Source: Corbicula japonica
Taxonomy: Eukaryota; Mollusca; Bivalvia; Venerida; Cyrenidae
NCBI GenBank assembly: GCA_038501625.1
Contig: JAZAYU010000006.1
Location: 10,524,181-10,588,180 of the forward strand
Direction of reading: 5' to 3'
Length of the DNA stretch: 64,000 bases
The position numbers and the translations under genes were made by a program. The notes beneath the pieces were generated by a model that ran no database searches, was not told the DNA's origin, and saw nothing but the letters and a program-made list of their open reading frames with translations. Below are positions 10,600 through 22,163 of this stretch, in pieces (position 1 is the first letter of the stretch; each line of letters begins with the position of its first letter).

Positions 10600-10748
10600 T
10601 AATAATAAATAGTCTGCAACCACAGCGATACACCGGCTGACCCTATCCGCAGGCTGTGTGTCCAGTGCAAACTTGCACTGACACACTGACCTTCTTACAG
10701 GTTCACCGAGTACGAACTGATATCGCTGTAGTTGCTTATTATATTACA
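10600..10748 (+). repeat. GC-rich foldback with nested hairpin
   Basis: GCAACCACAGCGATA near 10617 pairs with TATCGCTGTAGTTGC near 10722 (14 of 15). The AT-rich flanks TGTAATAATAAA and TTATTATATTACA extend the pairing. Inside, GTGTGTCCAGTGCAA pairs with TTGCACTGACACAC across a two-base loop, and GTTC...GAAC forms a third short arm. The layout is cloverleaf-like. It could be a small MITE or a structured RNA. No Pol III boxes are evident. Confidence 0.5.
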
Positions 10749-11279
10749 AAGGAGTCTATTCCTATTTTCTATGGTTCCATTTAACAGCAAATTATATTCA
10801 TAACAAAATTATACTGATGGTGTTGTTTATTTACTGTTCTTCAATGAGGTCTACATTAAAACGTTTTTGTATTATTTGATATCACAATCACACAGTATAA
10901 GTGTATACATAATTCTTTTTAGTAATTTAGGAATTTGAAGTGGAAGTAATATATATGTAGACTGTATGCTCCCTCTACTGTCTAGAACAGTTAAACTGAT
11001 CTCCCCACAGCATTCCATGTGAAGCTGTTTTCCTGAAATATTAAATTCAACAGCAAATTAATTTATCTTCAAAAATAATTTTATATCTTATTGCTTTTAT
11101 AAATTTATTTGTCGACAGTCAAAATTGATTTAAAATATTTAGACCCAAAAATAAAATTTGTCAAATACATTGATTTTGTATGCTCTGATAATTACTTCAG
11201 GTATCCTGACGCTTGACTTACTCTATGGATACTCTTTAAATCACATGGACAACAGTATAGTTCCACGTCAGCCGAACAT

Positions 11280-11460
11280 TTTTGGTGTCTGATCTGGATC
11301 TAAACTGTTTGCTTCTTTGTCAGAAATAACCTCATGAATCTAAACTTAAACAGTGTAGATCCTGATCAGACTGCACAGATGAGCCTGCTGAACTGGATAT
11401 ACATTAGTCACTAACGTGATAAAGGGTGTATTCATGAAGTAAAATGTAAAGAAAACTAAC
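11280..11460. repeat. dispersed repeat family C (GATCTGGATCTA type)
   Basis: GATCTGGATCTAAACTG, CCTGATCAGACTGC and TTCATGAAGTAAAATG recur, diverged, at 11930-12090 and around 43520-43780. It is a short repeat cluster with no coding content. Confidence 0.5.
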
Positions 11461-11557
11461 ATAGTAACTTATATTCATGCACCGGTAGATTCAGTGTGAT
11501 GTCTATAATACATTCATGCAGCTATAATAAATGAAAATAAAGAAAATTTATGCAAAC

Positions 11558-11659
11558 CTTGTATCTGTTTACTATGGTAATGTTCATATTCTGTGCCATA
11601 GCTGTCTACCAATTCTGCATAAGTATCTATAGCCTTCATAAGCTTGGTGATACACATCT
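11558..11659 (-). other. exon-like block of an unidentified minus-strand gene (candidate)
   Basis: On the minus strand a 102-bp block is bounded by TTTATTTTCAG and GTTTGC and is open in one frame: MCITKLMKAIDTYAELVDSY, then about 13 more residues ending KQIQ. Entry phase 2 and exit phase 1 match the exit phase of the block at 12719-12805. I recognise no family. The first ATG lies two bases inside the block and could be the translation start. The donor is a poor match to consensus. The composition looks coding, but the evidence is only splice signals plus an open frame. Confidence 0.35.
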
Positions 11660-11929
11660 CTGAAAATAAATGTTTTATTTTAAATCTTCTCTGATAACTA
11701 CTCGTAGTAAGTCAACTTATACAGTATCTTTTGTGGCTTATGAAGATGTACATAAATTGCTGTTCCAGTTAACAGTGAACAATTTATACTGTTGCTATAA
11801 TTTATTTATTACATGTAGGGTCTTTTTATTAAAACACATAAAAGGAAGATGGTAATGATGAAAAATTTCATGCCATCTTTAATTCTTACACACGATTAGG
11901 ATAAAACCAGAGTTTTATCACATTTTAAA

Positions 11930-12090
11930 GACCACAAAAAGATGTGCCAGCTGATCTGAATCTACATCTATGCCATCTGATCTGGATTTACATGTGCTGA
12001 CCATGTGGTAAAAAGGTGTGTCCATGAAGTAGGTTAAGTTATTAACTGTGAAAACTGAAACAGCATTGTTTTTTTTTTTTCTAAAAAAGT
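11930..12090. repeat. family C repeat, second copy
   Basis: GCTGATCTGAATCTACATC, CTGATCTGGATTTACATG and GTGTCCATGAAGTAGG match the copy at 11280-11460. The minus-strand open frame across it is not conserved. Confidence 0.45.
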
Positions 12091-12715
12091 GAACAAGATT
12101 ACGAGATTTACCCACTAAATAAAGGATTAAATAAGTGACCACAGGGACCCATCATGTATGTACAACATGGTCCACAGAGAAACTTTGTGGCGTTTGATTC
12201 TGTGTCTTCCAAAAATTTGGCATGTTCAGGTGATGTTGTGTGAACATGCTAGAGATTATTAGTTTTTTTGTAACTAGTCCAGAACTAGCTGGGTAAACTT
12301 TTCAGCTAGTCCCTCTTTTGCGCAAATAAGCAAATTCTGATTGGTCAGTATTAACAGTAAAGAAAGAAACAGGAAATTCAAGAGGAACCGTTACATGGGG
12401 GCTTGATAATGTTAAAAGAGATCTCAAAACATGTTATTTTGTAATAAACATATTGCTGTTGTAATATGATATGCATGTGGTGCTAAAAGAGAATGGCGCA
12501 TATCAAATTAAGGTTTAAACTAGTCTGCACTAAAATTGAGCTAGCCCACGGACAAGCAATCAGATATTTTGAGATTGTTCGATACAATATTCAGCTTGTC
12601 CAGGGCGTCGGGCAAGTGGGTTTGTCCAGCCCTGCATAGTCATGTAAAGGAAGGGCAAATTCTGTGCTGTTTGAGTGTTTGTACTGCTTATTAAGGGTAA
12701 ATTAAAAAAAAACAT
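12091..12715. other. no recognisable feature
   Basis: Unassigned sequence. No RNA gene or convincing coding exon is seen. Confidence 0.4.
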
Positions 12716-12718
12716 TAC

Positions 12719-12805
12719 CTCTCCAGTAGTCTAATTTTTCTCCTATTCCAGTTTCATGCTCTTTGAACCAGATTTGTCACGCATCTTTCATATGTATACT
12801 TCAAA
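12719..12805 (-). other. exon-like block with strong splice signals (candidate)
   Basis: On the minus strand a long T-rich tract ending TTTGTATTTCAG precedes an 87-bp block ending GGAGAG, followed by donor GTAATG. In the frame that joins in phase to 11558-11659 it has two early TGA codons, then reads QIWFKEHETGIGEKLDYWR. It could be a 5' untranslated exon, a pseudogene exon, or a real exon with a different acceptor. No family is recognised. Confidence 0.3.
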
Positions 12806-13009
12806 CTGAAATACAAATTACAAAAAACAAATTTTATAAACGATATTATTTGCCCATTGCATGCATATACTTTCCGATGACTTATTTATTTTCTTAGTGT
12901 CAGCGATCATTACACTAAAACATACAGGCGTGTATACAAAAGCTTGGCACAAACTATTGGATTGTGAAAACTAAATAAAATAAATCAATTTTCAAATTTA
13001 TACCAATTA

Positions 13010-13262
13010 ATTAATGGTCAACACGGCTTCACCATGCAACACATTTGAACTTGAAACAGTTACATGTTTGACAGAGCAATTATTCCTAAAATCTGAAATA
13101 AATAATTAGTGGTAAACACGGCTTCGCCGTGCTTCATATTTAAATCATTCTACACTATGCCTCATTTGTTTATGAAATGTAGCTCTTATAATTTTTATTT
13201 GTTGTAAATGAAGCATTATTAAGATAGCATTTGGTAAACACAGCTTTACCATGCTTCAAACT
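13010..13262. repeat. three-copy imperfect tandem repeat with a short hairpin
   Basis: GGT[CA]AACAC[GA]GCTT[CT][GA]CC[GA]TGC occurs at about 13016, 13112 and 13231, each followed by a CA-rich or TTCA segment. The middle copy contains CACGGCTTCGCCGTG, a perfect 6-bp stem. Confidence 0.5.
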
Positions 13263-13284
13263 TCAACTTATATTAGCAGAGTAG

Positions 13285-13335
13285 CTGTATGCTATATCTG
13301 CGAACCTTGGGTTCGAGTCCTGATCATGAATACAC
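13285..13335 (+). repeat. fragment with tRNA-type B box
   Basis: GCGAACCTTGGGTTCGAGTCCTGATC contains a canonical B box (GGTTCGAGTCC), but no paired acceptor or A box at the right distance. It is probably the remnant of a tRNA-derived SINE. Confidence 0.4.
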
Positions 13336-13712
13336 ATCTTCAATGCCATTAGCTGGTCTGATTTCATTTGACCAGTTCTGTCCAAGCTACAATATCCAGA
13401 GTTAGTTCAACGCAATAACTTATCGCTTTCCCACACCAAATTAAAACGAAAGCAATCGATATTACTATCTAAACTGCAATGTTAAACTTGTTCTTGTTGA
13501 TGATTGCAGTAAAAAAAATTAAAAAACGTCGTAAATTTCCAATGTTTAGAAAGGTGGGGAAACCGTTGTAATTGTCACTTTGTCACTCTGTATTTTAATT
13601 AATTAACCAAAATCGAACAACTACCGTAATACGCATCGCTACGGTGGAGTCTACTGTTAGACCCTAACTCTGTGGCAATATTAGCTTTTAATCAATGTAG
13701 AAACTTATTTAC

Positions 13713-13930
13713 CTTAATTTTTTTGGCGAGTTTAATCTTAATTGTTATCTAACATATGGAAGAAGAACTTCTGAAAATGTGAATCGAGAAACAAAATGGC
13801 GGCTTTTCAGTTTTAAAATCCGGAAGCAAGCCATCTGCACTATTGCAATCTGATTGTCCAATCAGAAGCCTTATGTTACGACACGGTTTCAAAGTTTCAA
13901 GGTACTGCTTTTTGCTCATGCGCAATACCG
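13713..13930 (-). promoter_or_regulatory. candidate promoter and first exon, minus strand
   Basis: Within 130 bases lie CATGCGCA (13917-13924, NRF1-like), CCAATCAG (13858-13865, NF-Y), CCGGAAG (13820-13826, ETS) and AAAATGGCGGC (13794-13804, YY1-like). Read on the minus strand, the order NRF1, NF-Y, ETS, YY1 and its spacing fit a TATA-less start near 13805. Downstream on that strand AAG|GTAAAT at 13713 is a plausible first donor. The link to the exon-like blocks at 12.8 and 11.6 kb is inference. Confidence 0.35.
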
Positions 13931-15629
13931 TAATCGGAATCGTCGCGCGTCGAAATTTTAGGGTCGATTCCGTACTAATATTGGGGACAAGTCTCAGATC
14001 TCAGCAATCGGATGGGTTAATTGAGCATAGTCTTAGAACTGGCTTATTGAAAGTTTTTGTTCTGAGACTGGTCTTCAACGCATTTTATAACAATGAGACA
14101 TGGTTGTGTCTGTTAATGAGCAGCTATACTCTTTTTGATTATTTGTCTTCATAAAACTTAACAACAAATCTCCTCCTATGTATTAACATAATTTCCAGTT
14201 TTCTTTAATAAATCATGCATCACCACCATTAGTAACGATTAATCATTAATCAGATGTTTAGGATTACCGATTCTCTGATAATTTTCTGAATTTCCCGATT
14301 CAATTGCAAGTGCATATAAACATGTGCTGAGTTAATAGCACTATAACGATAAGGATGGTGGTGTTAAATGACAACATAATCTGGCAATTAACTTCTAGAA
14401 TTAAATCTTGACGACAGAGAGAGCTGTACAGAGTCTTTCCCGTTTAAACTTTGTGAAATCAGAATACAGTAAAAAAGAAATGAAACAATATTTTAGCCTT
14501 ATCGTTCATCTACGACGAACTATTTTTAGAACATTTTTTTAAGTTTCTTCGTTACCGCCATTGTGCATTTAAACTGTTTCTATCGATTTTTGTAGCCTTG
14601 TCTAATAAAATCACATTTAGACAGTATGACAAAAAGAACATGTTTACGGACACATAATGCTTTCCGGCGCCTTTTATAATGTTCGAATATTGTCCTATTT
14701 TCTTTAATAAGATTATATATACACTCTCTTAAGACGGTATGTGCATGGTCAGCGTTGTTTTAGGGTTGTTTTCTTTCAAAGAATTGTAAACCTTGATATC
14801 ACTTTGCATTGGATCAACTTTCATTGTTAATATTAAACTTTCGAATCACGAACGACTTTGCCTAGTGTGATTCAAATGTGTGCACGGAAAATTCATAATA
14901 TCGTGAAATCAAAAACTACCGTAATCGCCTTTAGCATAATTAACAATCACGCCTTTATGTTTCCTTTTAACATAAAAGTTCTCATATAAACAAACACTTT
15001 GTGTAGACTACTATGGTTGAATATATAAATATCTTATACACATTTTCTATTGACTGATTTATGTTTAAAAAAGCTGCATATGTACTGCTATGAAACACTA
15101 TATTGTTTTTGTGATTTTTAGTTATTTTGAAAGTATAAGCATCATGATCAACACTATATTAGGGCAATCTCTTTTTGTGGTTGACCTGGCTAACGCAATC
15201 GGTAGACACGTAGATGTTATACAAAAGTCCACCGTTTCTTATATTCGGAAAATCCTCTCGCTGTTTAAGGTTTGAAGTGGTTAACTCAATTATTTTTGTT
15301 GTTACAACTGCTTTATTGATTTCAAAGAAATCAATGCTTATACTGAACAACCCTCTCAGTGTTGAAAGGTGTGGCAATGTTAACGCTAATAATGTATTCT
15401 TGTGATTGGCAAAAGATCTCCAAATAGATAAATTGCATTGTGGGGTTTAAGTTTGGAGAATACGCTGTCAGGGTGTATTAGCTCCAATCCACAAATAAAT
15501 TCTACAGAATTGCTTACACAAGCGCAAAATAATGTAAAACACAGAAAGCTAATAATATTGTCATGATATCAGTACACCCTGGAGTATCAACTATCAAGAA
15601 CACGAAAAAGGAGTTTAAAAAAATTAATA

Positions 15630-15630
<1 letters not shown>
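13931..15630. other. unassigned region with a decayed foldback remnant
   Basis: Positions 13988-14085 contain CAAGTCTCAGATCTCAGCAATCGG and GAGACTGGTCTTC, a diverged relative of the foldback family described at 18592. Open frames here (13843-14154, 15090-15405) lack domains or conserved starts. Confidence 0.4.
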
Positions 15631-16195
<565 letters not shown>

Positions 16196-16464
16196 AAAGG
16201 AGTTTAAGAAACAGATCGAGCTCCTACGTTCCTAAACAAGATTTTCTAAGAAACATTGAATTTATAAAATTAAGAAAAAAAAAAAAAAGTTTATTAGAAT
16301 AATTATGATATTCTTTAGCGCTCTGATTACTTGGTGATTAGTCCATCAGGCTAATGTCTAAGTTTGCAAGACGGCGAGAGAGGTTTCGGAGTTTTTTTAG
16401 AAATCGTGTAAAATGCGTATAGGCTCGATCAGTAAAGTAAATATTGAAAATGCTAACAATTGTT

Positions 16465-16720
16465 AAAACCACGTTCTAGGGAGCACCAACAGGTCCTCTT
16501 ATGGACAAATAAGTTCAAGTTGTCTTGGTGAAATAACTCCAACCCACCATCAACTCTACAGTTTTGCATGCAAAACACACAAACATTTAAAACATAAGAT
16601 GCTAAAAGCATTGTAAAGCAAAATGGTGGATACTCAATGATCTTACCGAGACCAGAGCCCCAGAAGTCAAATCAGCAAGAACACGATGTTAGGGATAAAA
16701 GAAACAGATTTAGCTTCTAT
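16465..16720 (+). repeat. family A repeat, 3' part
   Basis: Begins inside the GGTTCTAGGG[AT]GCACCAAC landmark and continues to CAAGAACACGATGTTAGGGAT. It is 3' to a full copy in the same orientation. Confidence 0.65.
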
Positions 16721-17580
16721 GTTATTTTAAAAGATTCCCCATTAACCTTCTCAGACGTCAAAACTTCAACAATAAAAACATCCTTTGTAATTTACGCACG
16801 ATCACAATTCCAAGACAATTTTCGTTTCCATTTTAATTACTTTTATCTTCATATGCTAACAACGTTTCCGAAACAACATCATGGTACAATTAGACCTGCG
16901 TGTTTTTTATGTGTCGTTAGTGTGTTGTAAATGCTAGGTATGTCGACATGCAAACTATCGAGTTTTTAGACTACAGTTGATTTAGGTTAAGTGACAGCAA
17001 AGATTCTTTTTATTGTTTGTAAACAATACAGCTTCCGGATTCTTTAATCAAAGCTACTCGTTGCAGTTTTGATGCATTTAGAATAGTACGAGGATAATAG
17101 TTTCACAGAAACGCCTCAGTAAAGCGTGTCTTAAATTCATAAAATTATTTCAATTTCTTATTAAATTTATTTTTTTGTGAAGCGACAAATAAAAAAGGCA
17201 GCCTTAAACATGTTTTCCATTGACTGGGTAAACAGCTACGTTAAAAGTAGTAACTTTCTATTGATGACCAGTAATATTTAATAAAGCTTGTGTTTTAAAA
17301 ATATACCTATTTAAAATGTGTTTCTTATAAACAATGGTCTTGGAATTGATATAAAACATCTCCTTCTAATAAAAGTTATTTTAGACTAGTGTAATTTTTA
17401 CTAATTAGTTAGACTGTGAAAGGCTGAAATAGTTTCAAAAAGGTTTGTGCTCACGAAGTTTAGCAGAAAGAACAAAGATGTAGTTGACATGTATACATTT
17501 CATTCTGACATGCTGACAGGCGGACAGACCGAACATAAACACTCTTCTTTAAAGAGCTTGAAACATTTATAAACATCTTT
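16721..17580. other. no recognisable feature
   Basis: AT-rich intergenic DNA. Open frames are short and without motifs. Confidence 0.4.
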
Positions 17581-17581
17581 T

Positions 17582-17690
17582 GGGGGTTGTCCCGGATAGC
17601 TCAACTTGTTTCGTTGTCGAAATTGCGGGGCTAGGCGCTGTCGCCGTGACCGCGCGGGTTCGCTACCATCTAGAGGCAATATCATTTAAA
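17582..17690 (+). repeat. tRNA-related SINE head, plus strand
   Basis: GGGGGTTGTCCCGGATAGCTCAA followed by GCGCGGGTTCGCTACC and AGAGGCAATATCATTT. It is the same family as 8540-8645, in the opposite orientation. Confidence 0.65.
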
Positions 17691-17799
17691 GTTTTTTTTA
17701 AATGAAACAGTTAAGACTTTCATTTAATAATGCATACACATTACAATCTTGAGAACAAATCTGAAAAAAAATAAAGTTTTGCTTGATGATTAGGTAAAA

Positions 17800-18060
17800 A
17801 ACCCACTTTTTATCGAGGGACCATACGCCGATGAACATGGAATGGTATTAATCTGAAAGTACCGCATTGAAGGTTCCATGTTCACCGTCATATGCTTTTA
17901 TCGTTTGTGATGGATCAAAACTGTACTGTTTATTGGTATAAATATTGAGGCGGCGGGGGCAGTAATATGCATGTTCATTACTGTTCATGAACATGCTCAA
18001 TCAAACAGACCCTGCAATATTTCATATTTGTCGTGTTCGGTGGCTTTCAATGTTTCCTTT
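17800..18060 (-). repeat. family B repeat, minus-strand copy
   Basis: Reads GAACATGGAATGGTATTAATCTGAAAGTACCGCAT...GGTTCCATGTTCACCG, then AATATTGAGGCGGCGGGG, GGCAGTAATATGC and TTTGTCGTGTTCGGTGG. These are the family landmarks in reverse. Confidence 0.65.
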
Positions 18061-18591
18061 ATTGCAACGCCTACGTTTAGCTTGCTGACGATTTTTTGAA
18101 TGGCAATTTTAATTAAAAGCAAATAACATTGCTTGACAGTTTGATCAATATTTCCTTTTAAGTCAGTTATACAAATTAATTTATGGTTAGGATTATTTTA
18201 GCTAAAATGAACTATTCAGTATTGATATTGACATTGATTTGAATGCTTCAAAACCAAAAATATTGCAAAAAGTACGAACCATTGTGGCCCTTTGTATTGG
18301 CATATGACCCAAAGAGGCAATAAAATAACAAATAGACAAGCATAAATCAAAATAAGTAACATTATCACTGGCATACTAACTATCACAGAGGGTATATTTT
18401 TAAATATAATGGAAGATTTGGTCTTCAGAGTAATGTATATAATTAAGGCAGGATTAATCTAAACCGAAATCAGTTTAAAAGAAAAAAACAAAATCAATAT
18501 TCATGCTAAAAGTGTAAACTAAACAAAATAATTTTAGTCTTTAACGTTACTTAGTGAGACTATATCCGCCTTTATTACTCCACCTGGCTCT

Positions 18592-18727
18592 AAGGTTATA
18601 AAACTGAGATTGGAAACCAGTCTCAAATCTCAAGCATCTGATTGGCTGAAATGGCGACTGGTCGCCATTTCAGCCAATCAGATGCTTGAGATTTGAGACT
18701 GGTTTCCATGCTCAGTTTTATAACCTT
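18592..18727. repeat. perfect foldback (family F), 67-bp arms
   Basis: AAGGTTATAAAACTGAG at the left end is the reverse complement of CTCAGTTTTATAACCTT at the right. The arms are nearly identical over their whole length and meet at GGCGACTGGTCGCC with a two-base loop. Each arm carries CTGATTGGCTGAAATGGCG (an inverted CCAAT box plus ATGGCG). Eight or more relatives occur in this window. The structure is that of a foldback MITE. Confidence 0.85.
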
Positions 18728-18807
18728 GGGCACTGGTATTTACCTATGGACCGAGTCTTGAGCAACAAAAATTCAATCCATGTAACAAGGTTCCAAATTG
18801 CTCATAT

Positions 18808-18908
18808 GCCCAAGGTTATAAAACTGAGCAACTGGTCGCCATTTCAGCCAGTCAGATGCTTGGGATTTGAGACTGGTTTCCAGTCTTAGTTTTATAATCT
18901 CCAGCCCT
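18808..18908. repeat. family F foldback, partly deleted
   Basis: CCCAAGGTTATAAAACTGAGC joins directly to CTGGTCGCCATTTCAGCCAG, the first arm having lost its middle. It ends AGTTTTATAATCTCCAGCCC. Confidence 0.7.
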
Positions 18909-19559
18909 AATCTTGACATGACATTACATTTAATCGATTTTCGCGTCTGTTCAGTCCGCAGACGTAGCGGAAGTCAATTGTTCGCTAATATATTGGGGAA
19001 ACAGTAACCAAGATAAATGATTACAATGTTCTGTATAATTGCGGGTTCGGGCATCCATATTTAGTAAAATTGTTACCTTTTTATTCTTAGTGGTTTGTAA
19101 CCCTTTTTTAAAAATCGGGGATTAATTATTATAGCATACTGAACAGTCATAATTTTCGCTGCAGTATACTAAAACATAATTAGCAGCGTTTTGGTGTTTT
19201 CTTAAGTTTCAAGATATTACTTTTATTTTATTTCAGTTTTGCATTTGTTCGGTTAATTTGTTTTCGTTTCTTGATTATTTTTTTTATCTTCTTGCAATCA
19301 TAATATAACAGGAACGTTGTTCTTTATTCATGAAAGTAAATTGTTAGCAATAAAAATCTCGTGACTATCATTAACAAGAAAATTGTTTGTGATTTGTTAT
19401 TTTATTGCCAAGAAAAAAGAAGTAGACCACTTTAATTGGTCAATAAGACATTAGGAGTTGATATTTACAGTGAGGTTGCACTAATTTGCGATGGTGTTAC
19501 TTGAAACATTTTTAATTTTATAGTAAAAATCATAGCTTTAAGGCTTTGCTACAGTGACG

Positions 19560-19690
19560 CATTTGCCAAGAGATGGTGGTACATCCTAGAACAAACGTTT
19601 AACCCACAAAAGTTAAATCTTTTGAAACTGGTCGTTCCACGAGGGTAACCCTCAGGTTCCCATTTTTGCTAGTTTTTTATTGATCAAATT
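19560..19690 (-). repeat. family A fragment, minus strand
   Basis: The reverse complement gives AACCTGAGGGTTACCCTCG...AACCAGT, and the tail matches TTTATAATTTGATCAATAAAAAA and the AGGAAAAAAGAG purine tract. It is a diverged family A core. Confidence 0.5.
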
Positions 19691-20477
19691 ATAAACCCAT
19701 ACTCTTTTTTCCTCTATAGTTTTGGCTGCTACAGAAGGCTGTGTTCTCTGAATACTGCTAGTATACCCTTTTTTTATTTAACTACAGTTCGTACACCAAG
19801 TTTCAGGGTATTCAAGATGTAAAATGTATGTGCACTTTATGTGTAATAACATAGTATATGGTGAAACGGAAAGATAACCCTTTTAAACCGAACAGTATGC
19901 CTACATGTATATACTGCCAGAGACATCTGCATGATTTGAATTAACATACTACCATCAAAAGAAAAAAAGCATTTTTTGTCAAAAGGTCTAAGTGCACACA
20001 TTCTTAATTTTGAATATCATAAAAATATCTTAATTAAAAGACATTGTAACATGTTAATATGGACAAACGAATATAGACATTTAAACACGTGCGTTTTTGT
20101 TTCCTCTTATGTCAACCACAAATTAAGGGATGTCTTTTATTTAAGAACCTAGCGAGAACGTGTGAGTTTGATGCATCACAGAACCATTGTAATATTCGCA
20201 GCACTTGGCAATATGTTCTGCCAAAAACGCAGTTTATTATAGTCTTACTTTTGAAACCGATACTTTATTCATTATATATCTCTTCAACTCGGATGTTTGC
20301 GGAGGCTTTGTATCTTTATGTTACATACCCTTTTACATGTATTGACCGTTTCATAAGTAAAATACAAATTTATGAATGCTGCCATTCAGTTTGATTGCTT
20401 TCTGTCACAAAAGTGTAGTCAGTAAGGGAGAAGCTCATTATGATAAACTGACATTCCGCCGAGCCAGGCGAAAACAT

Positions 20478-20630
20478 TGCCCAAGGTTATTTAACTGAGC
20501 ATGGAAGCCAGTCTCAAATCTCAAGCATACGATTGGCTGACATGGCGACAAATCGGTCGCCATTTCAGCCAATCAGATGCTTGAGATTTGAGACTAGTTT
20601 CCAATCTCAGTGTTATAACCTCAAGCCCTG
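20478..20630. repeat. family F foldback
   Basis: TGCCCAAGGTTATTTAACTGAGC at left pairs with AATCTCAGTGTTATAACCTCAAGCCC at right, around GGCGACAAATCGGTCGCC. The CCAAT-box arms are preserved. Confidence 0.75.
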
Positions 20631-22100
20631 AAGTCAAAGAGTTGAGCAAACGACATTGCTATTGCTCAATATTCGTTTATCAGTAAAGTATAAAGAACAC
20701 AGTCAATTATTGTGAAAACAGGCCTCAGTATCATCTTAGGCAAATAGTTATGAGAAAACGAACGAGTATTGATAGTTCTTTACATAAATATCAACAACTT
20801 AAATATCACCGAAGATGAATTTGTCGTGGCTCAGATATACAGTATATAAATATTCATCACAAATTGCCTTTAGGGGTTATTTTCAATTTAGTGAATTTCC
20901 CTTACAATTTCAAAAGAAAAATCTCCAATGGATCACAACACGCTTACATAACAAAACATTATTATACACTTTTAGTTTCAAAAGCATTTTCATTCTTTTA
21001 AACACATATAGTAATGCACCTGGTGACAGAGAAATCTCCAAATAACTGCTCTTAGAATTCCGCTAGCATCGATTTGTGGCTTTCTGTTAATAAATACCTC
21101 TTTACTTCTCAAGTTTCGATCAGAACATGAAACCGAGCAATTAACGGAGACGGATGCTGACACGATTGCTTCTAAGAGTATTCTTAAAACAATTTTATGC
21201 CTGGATTTTTTTGGATAATGTTGTGATACTATTTATGGTCTTACTTATAGAAAATTTTAAGCACAATAAGCCACGATCAAGTTATCAATATTTTCCGTTT
21301 ATGAAGTTGGTTAACATGTTATAATCTTCTGCACTTATTCAGTCCTTAAACGATAGAATAACCAATTTAGTCACAGTGCGTGTAGAGGACAAAACAGATG
21401 AAAGTTAAAGACGTATTTGACGCATGACGTCATGCATGGGTTGCCATGTTCCGTGAATTTTCAAGAGTTTCATCTCATTAATCGATTTTGGTTTCAACTG
21501 ACAATAGCACGGAGAAATCAATGACACTATGTCGGGACAGTTATATTTTTAACAAGAATATTTTACTCAAAGGGACAATTTTATGCCCATAAATACAGAG
21601 CTGCACATGTCACATGTGCTTGCGTGCTTGTGTAAATATGTGTTTGTGAGTTCTTTTTCTCCGCGCTATAACTTCATTATGGATATAACTTGGCAAACAA
21701 AATGAGCATAACAAGATAAAATGTCGCCTCCTCTAAGATCAATTGTTCTGTTACTAAAATGGTTTTTTACAAGGCTATAATTTGATAATGAATGGAGACA
21801 TATTAAAATATTAACACTAATATGATGATCTTAATAAGCACTAGTGGCCCAAACCAATTTTCTATAATTATTGGCGAAAAAATACAATGTATGTTTAAAC
21901 TAAGCTAATAAGACGATGCGTTATGTGCAACACTTAGCCACCTGGGTTCAAGGTTAAGGTTCCATATGTATTCAGCTGGGATTTCAACTAAACTTGACTT
22001 CTCACGCGCAAGTACCATCTTCTAAGATCATGATCAACATTACTGTTTCTTAAATATTTTTTTCCAAATTATAATGACAACAACATTGAAGATACATATA
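20631..22100. other. unassigned AT-rich region
   Basis: No gene is recognised. It contains a palindromic CRE-like site at 21422-21435 (listed separately). Confidence 0.4.
21422..21435. promoter_or_regulatory. palindromic CRE-like site
   Basis: GCATGACGTCATGC is a perfect 14-bp palindrome around the consensus CREB/ATF site TGACGTCA. No promoter or gene start is evident nearby, so function is unproven. Confidence 0.35.
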
Positions 22101-22103
22101 AAC

Positions 22104-22163
22104 AATTTGATGAATATAAATATTCATCATAACAATTTGATGAATATAAATGTTCACCATATT
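22104..22163. repeat. two-copy 30-bp tandem repeat
   Basis: AACAATTTGATGAATATAAA followed by TATTCATCAT or TGTTCACCAT, twice. The first unit contains the palindrome GATGAATATAAATATTCATC. Confidence 0.7.

Noticed and set aside
13843..14154. 103-residue plus-strand frame downstream of the promoter-like cluster
   Set aside because: It begins with a non-ATG codon, its second half runs through a decayed family F foldback, and no domain is seen.
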